Below, in pieces: positions 17,670-27,539 of a DNA stretch of 64,000 nt. Both the position numbers and the translations under genes were made by a program. Below the pieces are notes generated by a model. The model worked only from the letters and a program-made list of their open reading frames with translations. It was not told the origin of the DNA and did not search any database. The stretch's first letter is position 1; each line of letters opens with the position of its first letter. Source of the DNA: Psychrobacter sp. NG25 (GTDB taxonomy: Bacteria > Pseudomonadota > Gammaproteobacteria > Pseudomonadales > Moraxellaceae); assembly GCF_015234355.1 (NCBI RefSeq), contig NZ_JADGMV010000002.1:248001-312000 (forward strand), written 5' to 3'.

Positions 17670-17694
17670 CAGTCTGACATTCACACATTGAGAT

Positions 17695-19749
17695 TTAAAA
17701 TTGATATTGCAAGCCTAGTTGTACTGAGCTGTCTTTATCATCACGTGCAAAGGTGGTATCGCCATTCAGATACGCATAAACGTTTTTATGAACCTTATTA
17801 CTCACACTCAGCTCAAAACGTCCATAGTCGTCATCTTTATCTGCTTGAGTGATGCTAACCTCTCTTGTTTGACCATCAGCTAAAGACGTTGTCGATAAAT
17901 TATCTGTTAAACCATCGTCGATAACATGCACGTAAGCGATTTTACTTTGAAGTTTGGCAGGTGTGCCCATCAAATCAAAGCCATATTGTAACTGGTAACC
18001 AAGCTCTGAATTCCATGCCTCGCTAGAGGTGCTATCAACCTTTAATGCAGTGCGAGAATCAGCATTGCCACTGGTATAACCATCTATATCTGTATCACTG
18101 TAATTCAGACCCAAAAAGGCGCCATGCGCGACGTATTTCTTGATAAGAAAGTTATATCCAAGCTCATTGTATGCGCTAAACACATCGGCATCCGTATCAC
18201 CGCGTTCGCTATTGTTGATAATGTTTATGCCGTCATTACCATCCAGTTTTACCGTTCTATTAACGTCCAAGTCATGTTTAGATAAGCTCAGAGATGTGGT
18301 ATTCCACCAAGCCGTGTCTTTTCCGCCCAGTAACGAGTAGGCTTGTATACCATAGCTCCTATCTTTTTCAATGCCGTTTTCTACGCTTTTATTGTTTTGA
18401 TTGCCGGCTTGCACACCTGCACCAACACGCCAGCTAGGCTGCACAATATACTCACCATATAGACCAATATTGGCGCGAGTGCCCTCTTGCACCTCATCAG
18501 CATCCACGTAGCTTTGGGAGCCATCTACCCAAACCTGAGTACGCGACTCGGAATCAAAAGGCTCCGCATCATCAAGAGTATGTAATGCCAAAGCATTGGC
18601 GCGCTCAAGCACCGCTGAGTGCGAGTCGGTAGCATTGTCCTGTAAAGCTAAGCCCATCGTATTTTGAAGATTGAGCGCACTTTTGGTTGATGCGATGATA
18701 TCAGCATTGGTTTGCTCCACAATCAATCTACTGATGATACGAGAATAGTCACGCATTCTTTGCGCTATACGTTCTTCACCAAAGGCGGCAGTAAGCACTT
18801 CCTCATTGTCTAATGCAGGGTTATGCCACGTATAGCCACCTGGAATATCCGGGTTTTCAGTTTGCGTGTAACCATCATAATCAGGCCCAAGGCCCCAGTT
18901 GGTTGCCTCAAATCCGGCGACCTGCATGACACTATCAAAAGATTCCTGATCGCTGCAGCACCCAACACCATAAGGCTCGTAGGGTTCGGTCTCACCTGGT
19001 GCAATAATGGCTGTATTGACCTCTAGTGTAATACCAAGCTCTTTAGCAATGCGCAGCGCATTTTCACGCAAACTTACATTGGCAGCTACTTCGTTGCCAT
19101 CATCGTCGTAAGCATTTCGCCCTGCATTGGCATACATTTTGTCGCCTGTAATCAGACTGTCTAGGTTAATCATACCCAACGCTGTTGATTTTTCCGTGTC
19201 CGTGAGCTGATCAACAAACGCCTTTGAACCATTGAGACCACCCTCCTCTGCACCAAATGCCACAAACTGAATGTCGTGCTCTGTCTCAATGCCCGTCAGG
19301 TTTTTTGTCAACTCAGTTAAGACGCCAGACCCAGAAGCGTTATCGTCTAATGCTTCTAGATTTGCATAGTTTGGATAGGCGACGGCAGAATCATAATGTG
19401 CCCCGACAAATAGCGTTCTGTTGGTATCAGCACTGCCCTTCTGAGTCACGACAACGTTATTACTCGTTAACGTCTGACCTCTGAATAAACCACGAGGTGC
19501 TACGAAATCAAAAGTTTGACGATTGATCTGGTTGTTACTGCCATCGATGTTCATGCGCTGCTGCATATAATCAGCAGCTTGGATTTCTTTATCAGAACCT
19601 GTATAACGACCAGCATAGTCGCGGGCAAGCGTCAGCGCCGTTTCTGTCCCATAATCACCATACTTGGCCTCTGCAAATACTTGCGAGCCTGTAAGCAGTG
19701 TCAGAGCGGCAACCACTGAAATCTTAAGCGTTGATAATTTAGTATCCAA
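17695..19749 (-). CDS. M28-family aminopeptidase fused to an autotransporter barrel
   Basis: A 684-residue secreted enzyme. After a signal peptide (about 1-26, ending VFAEA) comes an M28 zinc peptidase domain with HYDSA, LDDNASGSG (bridging Asp), FGAEEGGLNGS (catalytic Glu) and MINLDSL, then GCCSDQESF for the disulfide and last His/Asp region. From about residue 400 the sequence becomes a repeat-strand beta barrel ending in LGLQYQF, with the terminal Phe of autotransporters. The peptidase is therefore probably displayed on or released from the cell surface, where it would trim peptides. There is only a short linker, unlike long beta-helix autotransporters. Confidence 0.9.
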   Translation of the reverse strand: MDTKLSTLKISVVAALTLLTGSQVFAEAKYGDYGTETALTLARDYAGRYTGSDKEIQAADYMQQRMNIDGSNNQINRQTFDFVAPRGLFRGQTLTSNNVVVTQKGSADTNRTLFVGAHYDSAVAYPNYANLEALDDNASGSGVLTELTKNLTGIETEHDIQFVAFGAEEGGLNGSKAFVDQLTDTEKSTALGMINLDSLITGDKMYANAGRNAYDDDGNEVAANVSLRENALRIAKELGITLEVNTAIIAPGETEPYEPYGVGCCSDQESFDSVMQVAGFEATNWGLGPDYDGYTQTENPDIPGGYTWHNPALDNEEVLTAAFGEERIAQRMRDYSRIISRLIVEQTNADIIASTKSALNLQNTMGLALQDNATDSHSAVLERANALALHTLDDAEPFDSESRTQVWVDGSQSYVDADEVQEGTRANIGLYGEYIVQPSWRVGAGVQAGNQNNKSVENGIEKDRSYGIQAYSLLGGKDTAWWNTTSLSLSKHDLDVNRTVKLDGNDGINIINNSERGDTDADVFSAYNELGYNFLIKKYVAHGAFLGLNYSDTDIDGYTSGNADSRTALKVDSTSSEAWNSELGYQLQYGFDLMGTPAKLQSKIAYVHVIDDGLTDNLSTTSLADGQTREVSITQADKDDDYGRFELSVSNKVHKNVYAYLNGDTTFARDDKDSSVQLGLQYQF

Positions 19750-19973
19750 ACTGCTTCTCCTTGGTTAAAGAAATGTAATCGATGTTAAAAAGTAACCTAA
19801 AGTAATGCAGTTTACAAGATAAAAGACATATGTTTGCTTACTTGATTTTTAAGTAAAGCAATGGATTATTTAAACGCTATGTACCTACCTGCGAGCAATA
19901 TTTACGAATCGCTGTTTAATATTTATTGTCACCTTCATACTGCTGATTTACCGGGTTGTTCAGAAAGGCTTTA

Positions 19974-20558
19974 TTAATGCTTAGCGTTGGTTAGGTCAAT
20001 GGCATCCAACTGTACTCCAACCACACGAAGTGCCATCGTCTTCCAGTCTAGCTCCAGTCCATCGGCGAACACCACATGGTGACTGATACTGACGTACCCA
20101 TGTACGATTGCCCAGATATCTAACGCTATTTGTCGACGTTCCGTTGCGCTAGCATCCTCTGACAAATAAGAACCCGCCACTCGTACCAATTTTGCAAAGG
20201 CGCTATCTCTGGCAGCAATGGCCTCGATTGAGGGCTGATATCCTGCATCAGACTCCCCAAAGATCAGCCGATAATGCGCCTCATATTTTTCTCCGACGTT
20301 GAGATACCCTAGGCACGCCTCTAGTACTTGTTCTTTATTTGCCTTACCATCCGGAATGATATTCATGGCTTCACGAACGAGATTGAATCCCTCTATGTAC
20401 AGTGCATCTAGTATGCCTTGCTTACCTTGGAAGTGACTGTATATACCAATAGTGGACAATCCTGCACGTTTGGAGATGGCTCGCACGCTTAAGGCATCCC
20501 CGCCACCTTCTAGAAAAAGCTCAGATGCGGCATTTAGTATTTTGGTTCTGGCATCCAT
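19974..20558 (-). CDS. TetR-family repressor
   Basis: A 194-residue regulator with an N-terminal helix-turn-helix (AISKRAGLSTIGIYSHFQGKQGILDAL) and a TetR_C ligand domain (WG-type, IWAIVHGYVSISHH). I use the ATG at 20558 with GTGAGAA upstream; a TTG start would lie 8 codons earlier and run up to the operator. It is divergent from the FAD protein and DUF2855 genes, and the intergenic region has a perfect 13-bp inverted repeat, so it very likely represses that pair and itself. The ligand is unknown. Confidence 0.88.
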   Translation of the reverse strand: MDARTKILNAASELFLEGGGDALSVRAISKRAGLSTIGIYSHFQGKQGILDALYIEGFNLVREAMNIIPDGKANKEQVLEACLGYLNVGEKYEAHYRLIFGESDAGYQPSIEAIAARDSAFAKLVRVAGSYLSEDASATERRQIALDIWAIVHGYVSISHHVVFADGLELDWKTMALRVVGVQLDAIDLTNAKH

Positions 20559-20575
20559 TAGGTTCTCACTATGTC

Positions 20576-20605
20576 TTGACAATTATAACAGTGTTATTTT
20601 AGTAT
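20576..20605 (+). promoter_or_regulatory. Candidate promoter for the FAD/DUF2855 operon
   Basis: TTGACA (-35) at 20576-20581 and TAGTAT (-10, 4 of 6) at 20600-20605 with 18 bp spacing. The first operator half-site lies inside the spacer, a layout suited to repression. Confidence 0.5.
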
Positions 20606-20618
20606 ATAACACTGTTAT
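20585..20618. promoter_or_regulatory. TetR-type operator (13-bp perfect inverted repeat)
   Basis: ATAACAGTGTTAT at 20585-20597 and its exact reverse complement ATAACACTGTTAT at 20606-20618, separated by 8 bp, in the divergent TetR/FAD-protein promoter region. Each arm is itself nearly palindromic. Confidence 0.85.
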
Positions 20619-20676
20619 GTACAAACAATTATGGATTGATTGTATTGGTAAAATTTAACTTGAGAGTAAGGACGCT

Positions 20677-22116
20677 ATGAGTATTCAACAGCTAGAAACA
20701 GATTATCTAATCATTGGTAGTGGCGCGGTGGGCATGGCTTTTGCCGACGTACTACTTACAGAGACAGATGCTAATATTATTATCGTCGATAAACATCATA
20801 AGCCAGGTGGTCATTGGAATGACGCTTATTCATTTGTCACCTTACATCAGCCATCATCGTTTTACGGTGTTAGCTCACGTGAGCTTTGCGGCGGTATGAT
20901 TGATAAGATTGGTTTAAACAAAGGCTTGTCCGAGCTGGCATCAGGCGCAGAAGTCATGTCGTACTTTGATAAAGTCATGAAGCATACGTTTTTACCGAGT
21001 GGCCGTGTGACATACTTCCCGATGTGTGAGTATCAAGGCGATGGTAAATTTTCATCGTTACTGTCTGATGCTAGCTATGAGGTTAAGGTCAATAAGAAGA
21101 TCATTGATGGCACTTATTTTAAAACCTCAGTACCAGCGACCCATACCCCAAACTTTGAGATTACTGAAGGCGTGAAGTTTGAGCCATTGAACAACCTACC
21201 AAATTTAAATAAGCCACGTGATGGTTACGTTATCATTGGTGGCGGCAAAACCAGTATTGACGCAGTATTATGGCTTCTAGAGAACCATGTTGATCCAGAC
21301 GATATAACATGGATTATGCCTAGAGACGCTTGGCTGATCGATCGTCAGAACACCCAGCCTTCTCGTGATTTTTTTGTGAACACTATAGGTGCGCAGGCTA
21401 CTCAGGCAGAAGCGATTGCTGAGGCAGAAAGCATCGAAGACCTTTTTGATCGTTTAGAAAAAGGCGGCGTATTAATGCGTATTGATCCAAATGTACGCCC
21501 GCAGATGTTTCATGGCGCTACCATTAGTAGTGAAGAGCTTACGCAGTTACGTAGGGTTAAAAACATTGTGCGCAAAGGGCGCGTGACCCGTTTAGATACT
21601 GACAAGATTTATTTTGGTGATGACAGTATTGCTACCACGCCCAACACGATGCATATTGATTGCTCTGCACGCGCAGTACCAGTGACCGAGACGCACGATG
21701 TGTTCAAAGGCAATACGGTGGTCATTCAAACCGTACGTACCTACCAGCCCATATTTAGTGCTGCGTTTACCGCTCATGTCGAGGCTAACTATGATGACGA
21801 AACGATAAAAAACGAGTTATGCCGGGTGGTACCAATACCAAACCATGATACAGATTGGTTGGTTGGTGCTGTGGCACAAATGCAAAACCAGATGCGCTGG
21901 TCAAAAGAGCCTGAGCTACGTGAATGGATGATTGGCAATCGCTTAGATGGTTTCACCAAATTGGTACAAGCCAGCGAAAACACAACACCTGAAGAGCTGG
22001 CCATCCTTAAGCGTCTAAAAGCAGCAGGACCAAAAGCAGCTGCCAATATGCCTAAACTAATGGGTGAAGTTATGCAAATAACGGCAGCACGCAAAGCCAA
22101 CACCGCTAATACCTAA
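20677..22116 (+). CDS. FAD/NAD(P)-binding oxidoreductase
   Basis: A 479-residue flavoprotein with a Rossmann FAD motif near the start (LIIGSGAVGMAFADVLL) and a second dinucleotide-binding motif (YVIIGGGKTSIDAVLWL, about 185-200). Such pairs suggest a flavin monooxygenase-like or reductase function, but no substrate motif is recognised. TAAGGA 4 bp upstream fixes the start. It is followed 50 bp later by DUF2855 and lies under the TetR operator, so the two probably form an inducible oxidation pathway for a small, perhaps xenobiotic, compound. The reaction is not known. Confidence 0.8.
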   Translation: MSIQQLETDYLIIGSGAVGMAFADVLLTETDANIIIVDKHHKPGGHWNDAYSFVTLHQPSSFYGVSSRELCGGMIDKIGLNKGLSELASGAEVMSYFDKVMKHTFLPSGRVTYFPMCEYQGDGKFSSLLSDASYEVKVNKKIIDGTYFKTSVPATHTPNFEITEGVKFEPLNNLPNLNKPRDGYVIIGGGKTSIDAVLWLLENHVDPDDITWIMPRDAWLIDRQNTQPSRDFFVNTIGAQATQAEAIAEAESIEDLFDRLEKGGVLMRIDPNVRPQMFHGATISSEELTQLRRVKNIVRKGRVTRLDTDKIYFGDDSIATTPNTMHIDCSARAVPVTETHDVFKGNTVVIQTVRTYQPIFSAAFTAHVEANYDDETIKNELCRVVPIPNHDTDWLVGAVAQMQNQMRWSKEPELREWMIGNRLDGFTKLVQASENTTPEELAILKRLKAAGPKAAANMPKLMGEVMQITAARKANTANT

Positions 22117-22166
22117 AAAGTGACTAGTAATAATAACTATCAAGAACAACAGCCAAGGAAGCTACT

Positions 22167-23261
22167 ATGCAAGAATTTCAAACCAACAAAGCAAACCTAA
22201 CCCAAGCTCGCCTGCAAGAGACGCCTGTACATACCCTAGATGATGGCGAAGTACGTGTAAAAGTTGATCGCTTTGCCTTTACCGCCAACAACATTACTTA
22301 TGCAGTTATGGGTGACCAATTACGCTATTGGCAGTTTTTTCCGCCAAATGGGGATGATCCTAAGAAATGGGGCATTATTCCAGTCTGGGGCTTTGGCGAT
22401 GTGATCGAATCAAATAGTGAGGCGCTGCCGGCCGGTGAACGACTATTTGGTTACTTCCCGCCTGCCAATGAGTTAATCATAACACCCAAGCGAGTCACGC
22501 AAACCAGCCTGCTCGATGGTAGTGCCCATCGTGCCGAGCTGCCATCAGGCTATAACCTATATCAGCGTGTCAATCATGAACCTGGTTATGACCGTGCCAA
22601 TGACAATCAGCGCATGCTGTTGTTCGTATTGCACTTAACCTCGTTCTGCTTGCATGATTTATTAAAGCGCAATGATTGGTTTGGTGCAGAGCAAGTGGTG
22701 ATTATCAGCGCCTCTAGTAAGACCAGTATTGGCCTAGCTTATGGCCTCACTGATGATAAAGACGCACCGCACGTTATCGGTCTCACATCAAACCGTCATA
22801 TAGATTTCGTCAATTCAATCAACGCCTATGACAGCGTATTGAGCTACGACACGCTTGAGCAGATTGACGCCAGCAAACCAACAGTCATTGTCGATATGTC
22901 GGCCAATACCGATGTACTCAGCAGGCTGCATAGACACTTAGGTGATAACATGCGCTATACCAGTAATGTCGGTCTCACGCATTGGGACGAACCGCGCCAT
23001 GTAGACGGTATTATTCAAGAACGTAGTCAGCAGTTTTTTGCACCCAGCCATATACAGCAATGCATGAAAGAATGGGGCCCTGAAGAGTTTAATAAACGCT
23101 CTATGCGCTATATCATGAGTAGCACTGCAAAAACCAATGCATGGCTAAAAATTAAAGAGCTTGACGGGGTCAATGGTTTATTAGAGGTTTATAAAGACAT
23201 TTGCGCAGGCAAAGTAGCTGCTGATGAAGGTTTGGTAGTAGTCATGGGTGACAATGAATAA
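22167..23261 (+). CDS. DUF2855 family protein
   Basis: A 364-residue protein of the DUF2855 family, distantly like quinone-reductase/MDR folds; the central segment VVIISASSKTSIGLAYGL resembles a nucleotide-binding loop. Start with AAGGAAG 7 bp upstream. It is the second gene of the TetR-controlled pair. It probably works with the preceding flavoprotein; the reaction is unknown. Confidence 0.8.
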   Translation: MQEFQTNKANLTQARLQETPVHTLDDGEVRVKVDRFAFTANNITYAVMGDQLRYWQFFPPNGDDPKKWGIIPVWGFGDVIESNSEALPAGERLFGYFPPANELIITPKRVTQTSLLDGSAHRAELPSGYNLYQRVNHEPGYDRANDNQRMLLFVLHLTSFCLHDLLKRNDWFGAEQVVIISASSKTSIGLAYGLTDDKDAPHVIGLTSNRHIDFVNSINAYDSVLSYDTLEQIDASKPTVIVDMSANTDVLSRLHRHLGDNMRYTSNVGLTHWDEPRHVDGIIQERSQQFFAPSHIQQCMKEWGPEEFNKRSMRYIMSSTAKTNAWLKIKELDGVNGLLEVYKDICAGKVAADEGLVVVMGDNE

Positions 23262-23293
23262 AATCGTTTATTCGTCATTAGCAAAATGAAAAA

Positions 23294-23327
23294 GCAGAGA
23301 GCCCAGTTAATAAGCTCTCTGCTTTTT
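23294..23327. terminator. Bidirectional terminator between DUF2855 and esterase genes
   Basis: GCAGAGAGC pairs with GCTCTCTGC around an 11-nt loop, with a T run on the plus strand and A run on the left flank, so it can stop both converging genes. Confidence 0.85.
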
Positions 23328-23388
23328 CTTATTCTTTATCCTGAAGATATGCGCCTTACTTACGATTTCTAAGGTTAATATTCACGGC

Positions 23389-24027
23389 TTAATATACCCA
23401 ACCTTCCTCTTTTAAATAACCATGTAGTCCTTCGGCGAACTGTCTGTAACCTGCCGCATTGGCATGAATTCTATCCGATTTTAATGCGTCATCTGACAGA
23501 ATAGTCGACCAGCCATCAGAGTATAGCGGTATGTTTTCAGCTTCCGCAATATCTTTATACACTGGATTATCACTGGCTTTGCCAAACAAGGCACTAGTAC
23601 TCAGATGCGGCTCAGCGATTAGAACAACGTCGATATTTTTGGACTGCAAGGTATCGATAGTCGCGATGATATTAGCTCGCGTGGTATCAGGTGCAATGCG
23701 CTGCAATACATCATTACCACCCACACCTAGTAATACTAAATCAGGATTTTGCTCAGTGATCTCATGCACGCGAGTAAGCACATCTGCAGAAGTGTCACCA
23801 TTGACACCCGAATTGATAACTTTCCATTTGCTTAGCTCTGCCAGTACCGTAGGATACGCTGTTTCAGTACTTGCTCCATAGCCATACGTAAGCGAATCCC
23901 CCAAAGCTATCACCGTACTGCCCGCCAGCAAAGCGGTTTGCGTTGGCTCATTACCGCAGCCTGTCATACTAATGGCAGCAGCAAACCCTATACTTGCTAG
24001 CCCTAAAATCTGCTTACGAAACTTCAT
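23389..24027 (-). CDS. GDSL esterase / TesA-like lysophospholipase, lipoprotein
   Basis: A 212-residue SGNH hydrolase: block I ALGDSLTYG (Ser nucleophile), block II Gly in NGDTSADV, block III GGND (Asn), block V DRIHANAAGY (Asp and His). The N-terminus (FAAAISMTGC) is a lipoprotein signal, so it is exported and membrane-anchored, unlike the soluble periplasmic TesA of E. coli. I start at the ATG at 24027, with AGAAGG 5 bp upstream; a GTG lies two codons earlier. Arylesterase, thioesterase and lysophospholipase activities are all typical of the family. Confidence 0.9.
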   Translation of the reverse strand: MKFRKQILGLASIGFAAAISMTGCGNEPTQTALLAGSTVIALGDSLTYGYGASTETAYPTVLAELSKWKVINSGVNGDTSADVLTRVHEITEQNPDLVLLGVGGNDVLQRIAPDTTRANIIATIDTLQSKNIDVVLIAEPHLSTSALFGKASDNPVYKDIAEAENIPLYSDGWSTILSDDALKSDRIHANAAGYRQFAEGLHGYLKEEGWVY

Positions 24028-24303
24028 GCACACCTTCTCACTTTATTTTTACATCAGTGTTGTTTATCTCAATGGTTTTATATCAATTGGCTATTGGCTA
24101 ATCGTTGAATTAAATTTATTACAATTGATTTAAGTTTATTTAAAATCTACTGCCTAACGCTTGTTGTATATCAATCAGTATACGTTGTATAGTTAATACC
24201 GGAGATAGATTACCTGTTGGGCGCAATACCATTGCTACGCGGCTTAGCATAGACAGTGTATTCATCATAAAGTATAACTTTACCAAGGATACGTGAGGTA
24301 TTT

Positions 24304-26655
24304 ATGAATAAAACAGCATCTCAAAGTCAGTCTACCAATAAAACCCAGAATAAAGAAGACTCTGAAAATCAAACCCAGAGTCAATCCATAAAATCACCAA
24401 ATACCAAAAATCCTGCCCCAACAACGGTAAAAGACACTTTAGAAAAACCCGAGAAAAGCACACAAAGTTTCGACGAGCTGCAGATAAGTAAGGGCAAGTA
24501 TCGCCCAGTAGCACAATCCGTTGGCAACTGGCTTGATAATATCAACATGGATGCCCTCAATTATTTAAACGAACAAGCCGAAAATATCTTTTATCGTAAA
24601 GGCGTCACCTTTACCGTCTACAGCGATGCCAAAAACATCGAGCGAATGATACCGTTTGACATTATCCCCCGAATTATCGCTGCCAGTGAGTGGCGACAGA
24701 TAGAAGCTGGTTGTAAGCAGCGCATCACCGCCCTCAATGCATTCTTGCATGACATCTATCACAACCAAGCCATTATGAAAGCCGACATCGTGCCTGCCAG
24801 CTATGTCTATGCCAGTGGTTGCTACGAGCCTTGGATGATGGGTATTAATCTGGACAAACCAATCTACTCACATATCAGCGGTATCGACCTGATCCGTGAT
24901 GAGTCTGGTAAGTTCTGTGTATTAGAGGATAATCTACGTACTCCGTCTGGCGTCTCGTACATGCTTGAGAGCCGTAACATATCAGAGACACTCTTGTCTG
25001 ATATGTTTTCTGACACGCCCATCATGGGCATCAGTGATTACCCCAATCGCCTCAAAGCCTGTCTTGCCAGCTCAACGTCCAAATATGATCCACAAATCGT
25101 TATCTTGACGCCTGGCCGCTTCAATAGCGCCTACTATGAACATGCATTTTTAGCACACGAGATGAGCGTGCCACTCGTACATGGTTATGATTTGGTGGTT
25201 GAGGACAGTAAAGTCTATATGCAGGGTATCCGTGGCAAGGTGCAAGTCGATGTTATCTACCGACGCATTGATGACCCATATATCGACCCTTTAGCCTTTC
25301 AGTCTGACTCGATATTGGGCGTCTCAGGACTGATGAGTGCTTACCGTGCTGGTAATGTCGTGATTGTGAATGCGCCAGGTACAGGTGTGGCTGATGATAA
25401 GAGCCTATATCCTTTTGTACCAGATATGATTAAATTCTATCTAAATGAAGAGCCTATTCTACCCAATATAGAAACCTATCAATGCCGTAAGCCTGATGAG
25501 CTCAAATACGTGCTTGATAATTTAGATAAGCTGGTCGTAAAAGAAACCCAAGGCTCAGGTGGCTACGGCATGCTCATCGGTCCAACCTCCACTAAACAAG
25601 AGATTGAAGACTACCGTCTGCGCCTACTTGAAAATCCAGCCGGCTTTATTGCCCAGCCGACTATCTCGCTATCTACCAACCCTACTGCTGTCAGCGAGGG
25701 CATCGCACCGCGCCACATTGATTTGCGTCCCTTTATCTTAAGCCATGGAGATGGTTCGGTAGATATTGTGCCAGGGGGTTTGACTCGTGTGGCCATGGTG
25801 GAGGGCTCCTTAGTCGTCAACTCATCTCAAGGTGGCGGTATCAAGGACACTTGGGTCGTCGATGACAGTCACCTGCAGTCTACGACCAAAAAACCAAACG
25901 GCAATGGTGAATCGGGTAAATGCTCGCCTTTATCATCAGAGACCAATACCTCAGATCACACCAACTATTATGATCGTGTACAGCCTAAAGAAGCCGGTTA
26001 TGAGATGCTAGATGATGCACCGATGATCCTGCTACTTTCCACCGCCAGCCACCTCATATGGCTAGGCCGATACAGCGAGCGCCTGTATTACTATGATGAT
26101 GTCATGAAAAAATTGGTCAAAGACGATCTTAAAAAATCACAGCTTAAGCATTTGATTAGCCACTTAGGTTTTGACGTGGATGCAGATGAATCGTTTAAGA
26201 CCATAAAAGCGCAGATGATGTCTGATTTGGAACAAAACATCATACCAAACATCGTTCAATCGATAGAAGACAATGTGCAAGAGGCAAAAGGCGTCATTGG
26301 TAAAGACACCGCTGAGTTATATAACTTGATTAAGCGGCTCTCAAGTGCTGGTACTTATCGTGCTGCGACCTTGCAGCTACACGCATGTAATGCCGCTATG
26401 AAACAAGAACACCCAACTGTGACTTGTTTCTGGCAACTAGGGCGTCATTTTGAACAGCTTGAACGGGCTGTACTGCTGGAAGAGGACTCAATAGAAGTCA
26501 GTCTTGAATTCAAATACTGGATCAATGAATTACCAGAGAACACGCGCTGGCGTGAGCTGACACGTCTGGCCAATCAGATGATCCGATCGAAGAAATTTAG
26601 TGATTTTGAGCTGATTAGCAAAGAGTTTAATATCATTTTGCGTCAAGGTGTCTAG
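24304..26655 (+). CDS. Circularly permuted ATP-grasp protein fused to an alpha-E domain
   Basis: A 783-residue protein joining two domains that are separate genes in many bacteria. After a Ser/Gln/Lys-rich start of about 70 residues, residues 75-555 match the type 2 circularly permuted ATP-grasp (SGCYEPWMMGINL, FCVLEDNLRTPSGVSYMLE, VVKETQGSGGYGMLIGP, HIDLRPFIL). Residues from about 575 are alpha-E (STASHLIWLGRYSERLYYYDDVM). It precedes a transglutaminase-like and an Anbu gene, the usual neighbours; together they are thought to form a peptide ligation and processing system. Substrate unknown. Confidence 0.88.
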   Translation: MNKTASQSQSTNKTQNKEDSENQTQSQSIKSPNTKNPAPTTVKDTLEKPEKSTQSFDELQISKGKYRPVAQSVGNWLDNINMDALNYLNEQAENIFYRKGVTFTVYSDAKNIERMIPFDIIPRIIAASEWRQIEAGCKQRITALNAFLHDIYHNQAIMKADIVPASYVYASGCYEPWMMGINLDKPIYSHISGIDLIRDESGKFCVLEDNLRTPSGVSYMLESRNISETLLSDMFSDTPIMGISDYPNRLKACLASSTSKYDPQIVILTPGRFNSAYYEHAFLAHEMSVPLVHGYDLVVEDSKVYMQGIRGKVQVDVIYRRIDDPYIDPLAFQSDSILGVSGLMSAYRAGNVVIVNAPGTGVADDKSLYPFVPDMIKFYLNEEPILPNIETYQCRKPDELKYVLDNLDKLVVKETQGSGGYGMLIGPTSTKQEIEDYRLRLLENPAGFIAQPTISLSTNPTAVSEGIAPRHIDLRPFILSHGDGSVDIVPGGLTRVAMVEGSLVVNSSQGGGIKDTWVVDDSHLQSTTKKPNGNGESGKCSPLSSETNTSDHTNYYDRVQPKEAGYEMLDDAPMILLLSTASHLIWLGRYSERLYYYDDVMKKLVKDDLKKSQLKHLISHLGFDVDADESFKTIKAQMMSDLEQNIIPNIVQSIEDNVQEAKGVIGKDTAELYNLIKRLSSAGTYRAATLQLHACNAAMKQEHPTVTCFWQLGRHFEQLERAVLLEEDSIEVSLEFKYWINELPENTRWRELTRLANQMIRSKKFSDFELISKEFNIILRQGV

Positions 26656-26719
26656 CCGCAAGATGATGATATATGCTAAGGCGTGACCTCTCTCCAAAAC
26701 AGAAAAATAGGAAGCTATT

Positions 26720-27505
26720 ATGAAACTTCAAATCAGCCATCAAACCAATTATTATTACGGCGAGCTTGCACAGCGCAGTGTCCAGTATATACGTATGACC
26801 CCAATGCAAATGCCGCACCAAATCATTCATAAATGGGAGGTAATGCTCCCTAAAGTGGCGACCAATCAAAAGGACGGCTTTGGTAATGATTGGCTTACTC
26901 TAAGCCGTAATGAGGCGCATAATAATTTGCAAATGCAAGCATCAGGTATCGTGGAGATTGATACAGAGACCAAACGTTTAGAGGATATGGCACATGTCCC
27001 GTACCTGCTGTTTACTGTACAAACGCCATTGACCAAATGTTCACAAGAGATGCGTGAATTTGCAGCGCCCTATCTAAAAAAACCTACCCATGACAGCCTA
27101 AAATCGATGGCCAACGCCCTCATCATGAAGATGCCGTTTGTGAAAGATGTGACCCATGTAGGTACGACGGCGACTGAGTCTTTTGCGACAAGCGCTGGCG
27201 TGTGCCAAGATCACACCCATGTATTTTTGGGCTGCTTACGTGATCAACAGATTCCAGCCCGCTATGTGTCAGGCTATCTGTATGACGATACCGAAAACCA
27301 TATGGCCAGTCACGCATGGGCAGAGGTGTGGCTGGACGGTTACTGGTATACCTTTGATATCTCAAATCAGCTGTTCCAACCAAGCTCTCATGTCTACGTT
27401 GCCATTGGTCGAGACTATTTAGACACAGCTCCTGTCCGCGGTGTTAGAATGGGCGGCGGTTACGAAAATCTTTACAGTCAAGTACTGGTTTCGAGATTAT
27501 CATAG
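26720..27505 (+). CDS. Transglutaminase-like cysteine protease of the Anbu cluster
   Basis: A 261-residue protein of the bacterial transglutaminase-like family with an N-terminal beta-rich domain (LQISHQTNYYYGELAQRSVQYIRMTP). The catalytic triad is visible: Cys162 in SAGVCQDHTH, His198 in ASHAWAEVWL, Asp213 in TFDISN. AGGAAG fixes the start. It lies 64 bp after the ATP-grasp/alpha-E gene and 34 bp before Anbu, so it is surely in the same operon. It may cleave or form amide bonds in the peptide product of the system. Confidence 0.9.
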   Translation: MKLQISHQTNYYYGELAQRSVQYIRMTPMQMPHQIIHKWEVMLPKVATNQKDGFGNDWLTLSRNEAHNNLQMQASGIVEIDTETKRLEDMAHVPYLLFTVQTPLTKCSQEMREFAAPYLKKPTHDSLKSMANALIMKMPFVKDVTHVGTTATESFATSAGVCQDHTHVFLGCLRDQQIPARYVSGYLYDDTENHMASHAWAEVWLDGYWYTFDISNQLFQPSSHVYVAIGRDYLDTAPVRGVRMGGGYENLYSQVLVSRLS

Positions 27506-27539
27506 GCTATTTTTAAGCCTATTCCACTAAGGATAAGTT

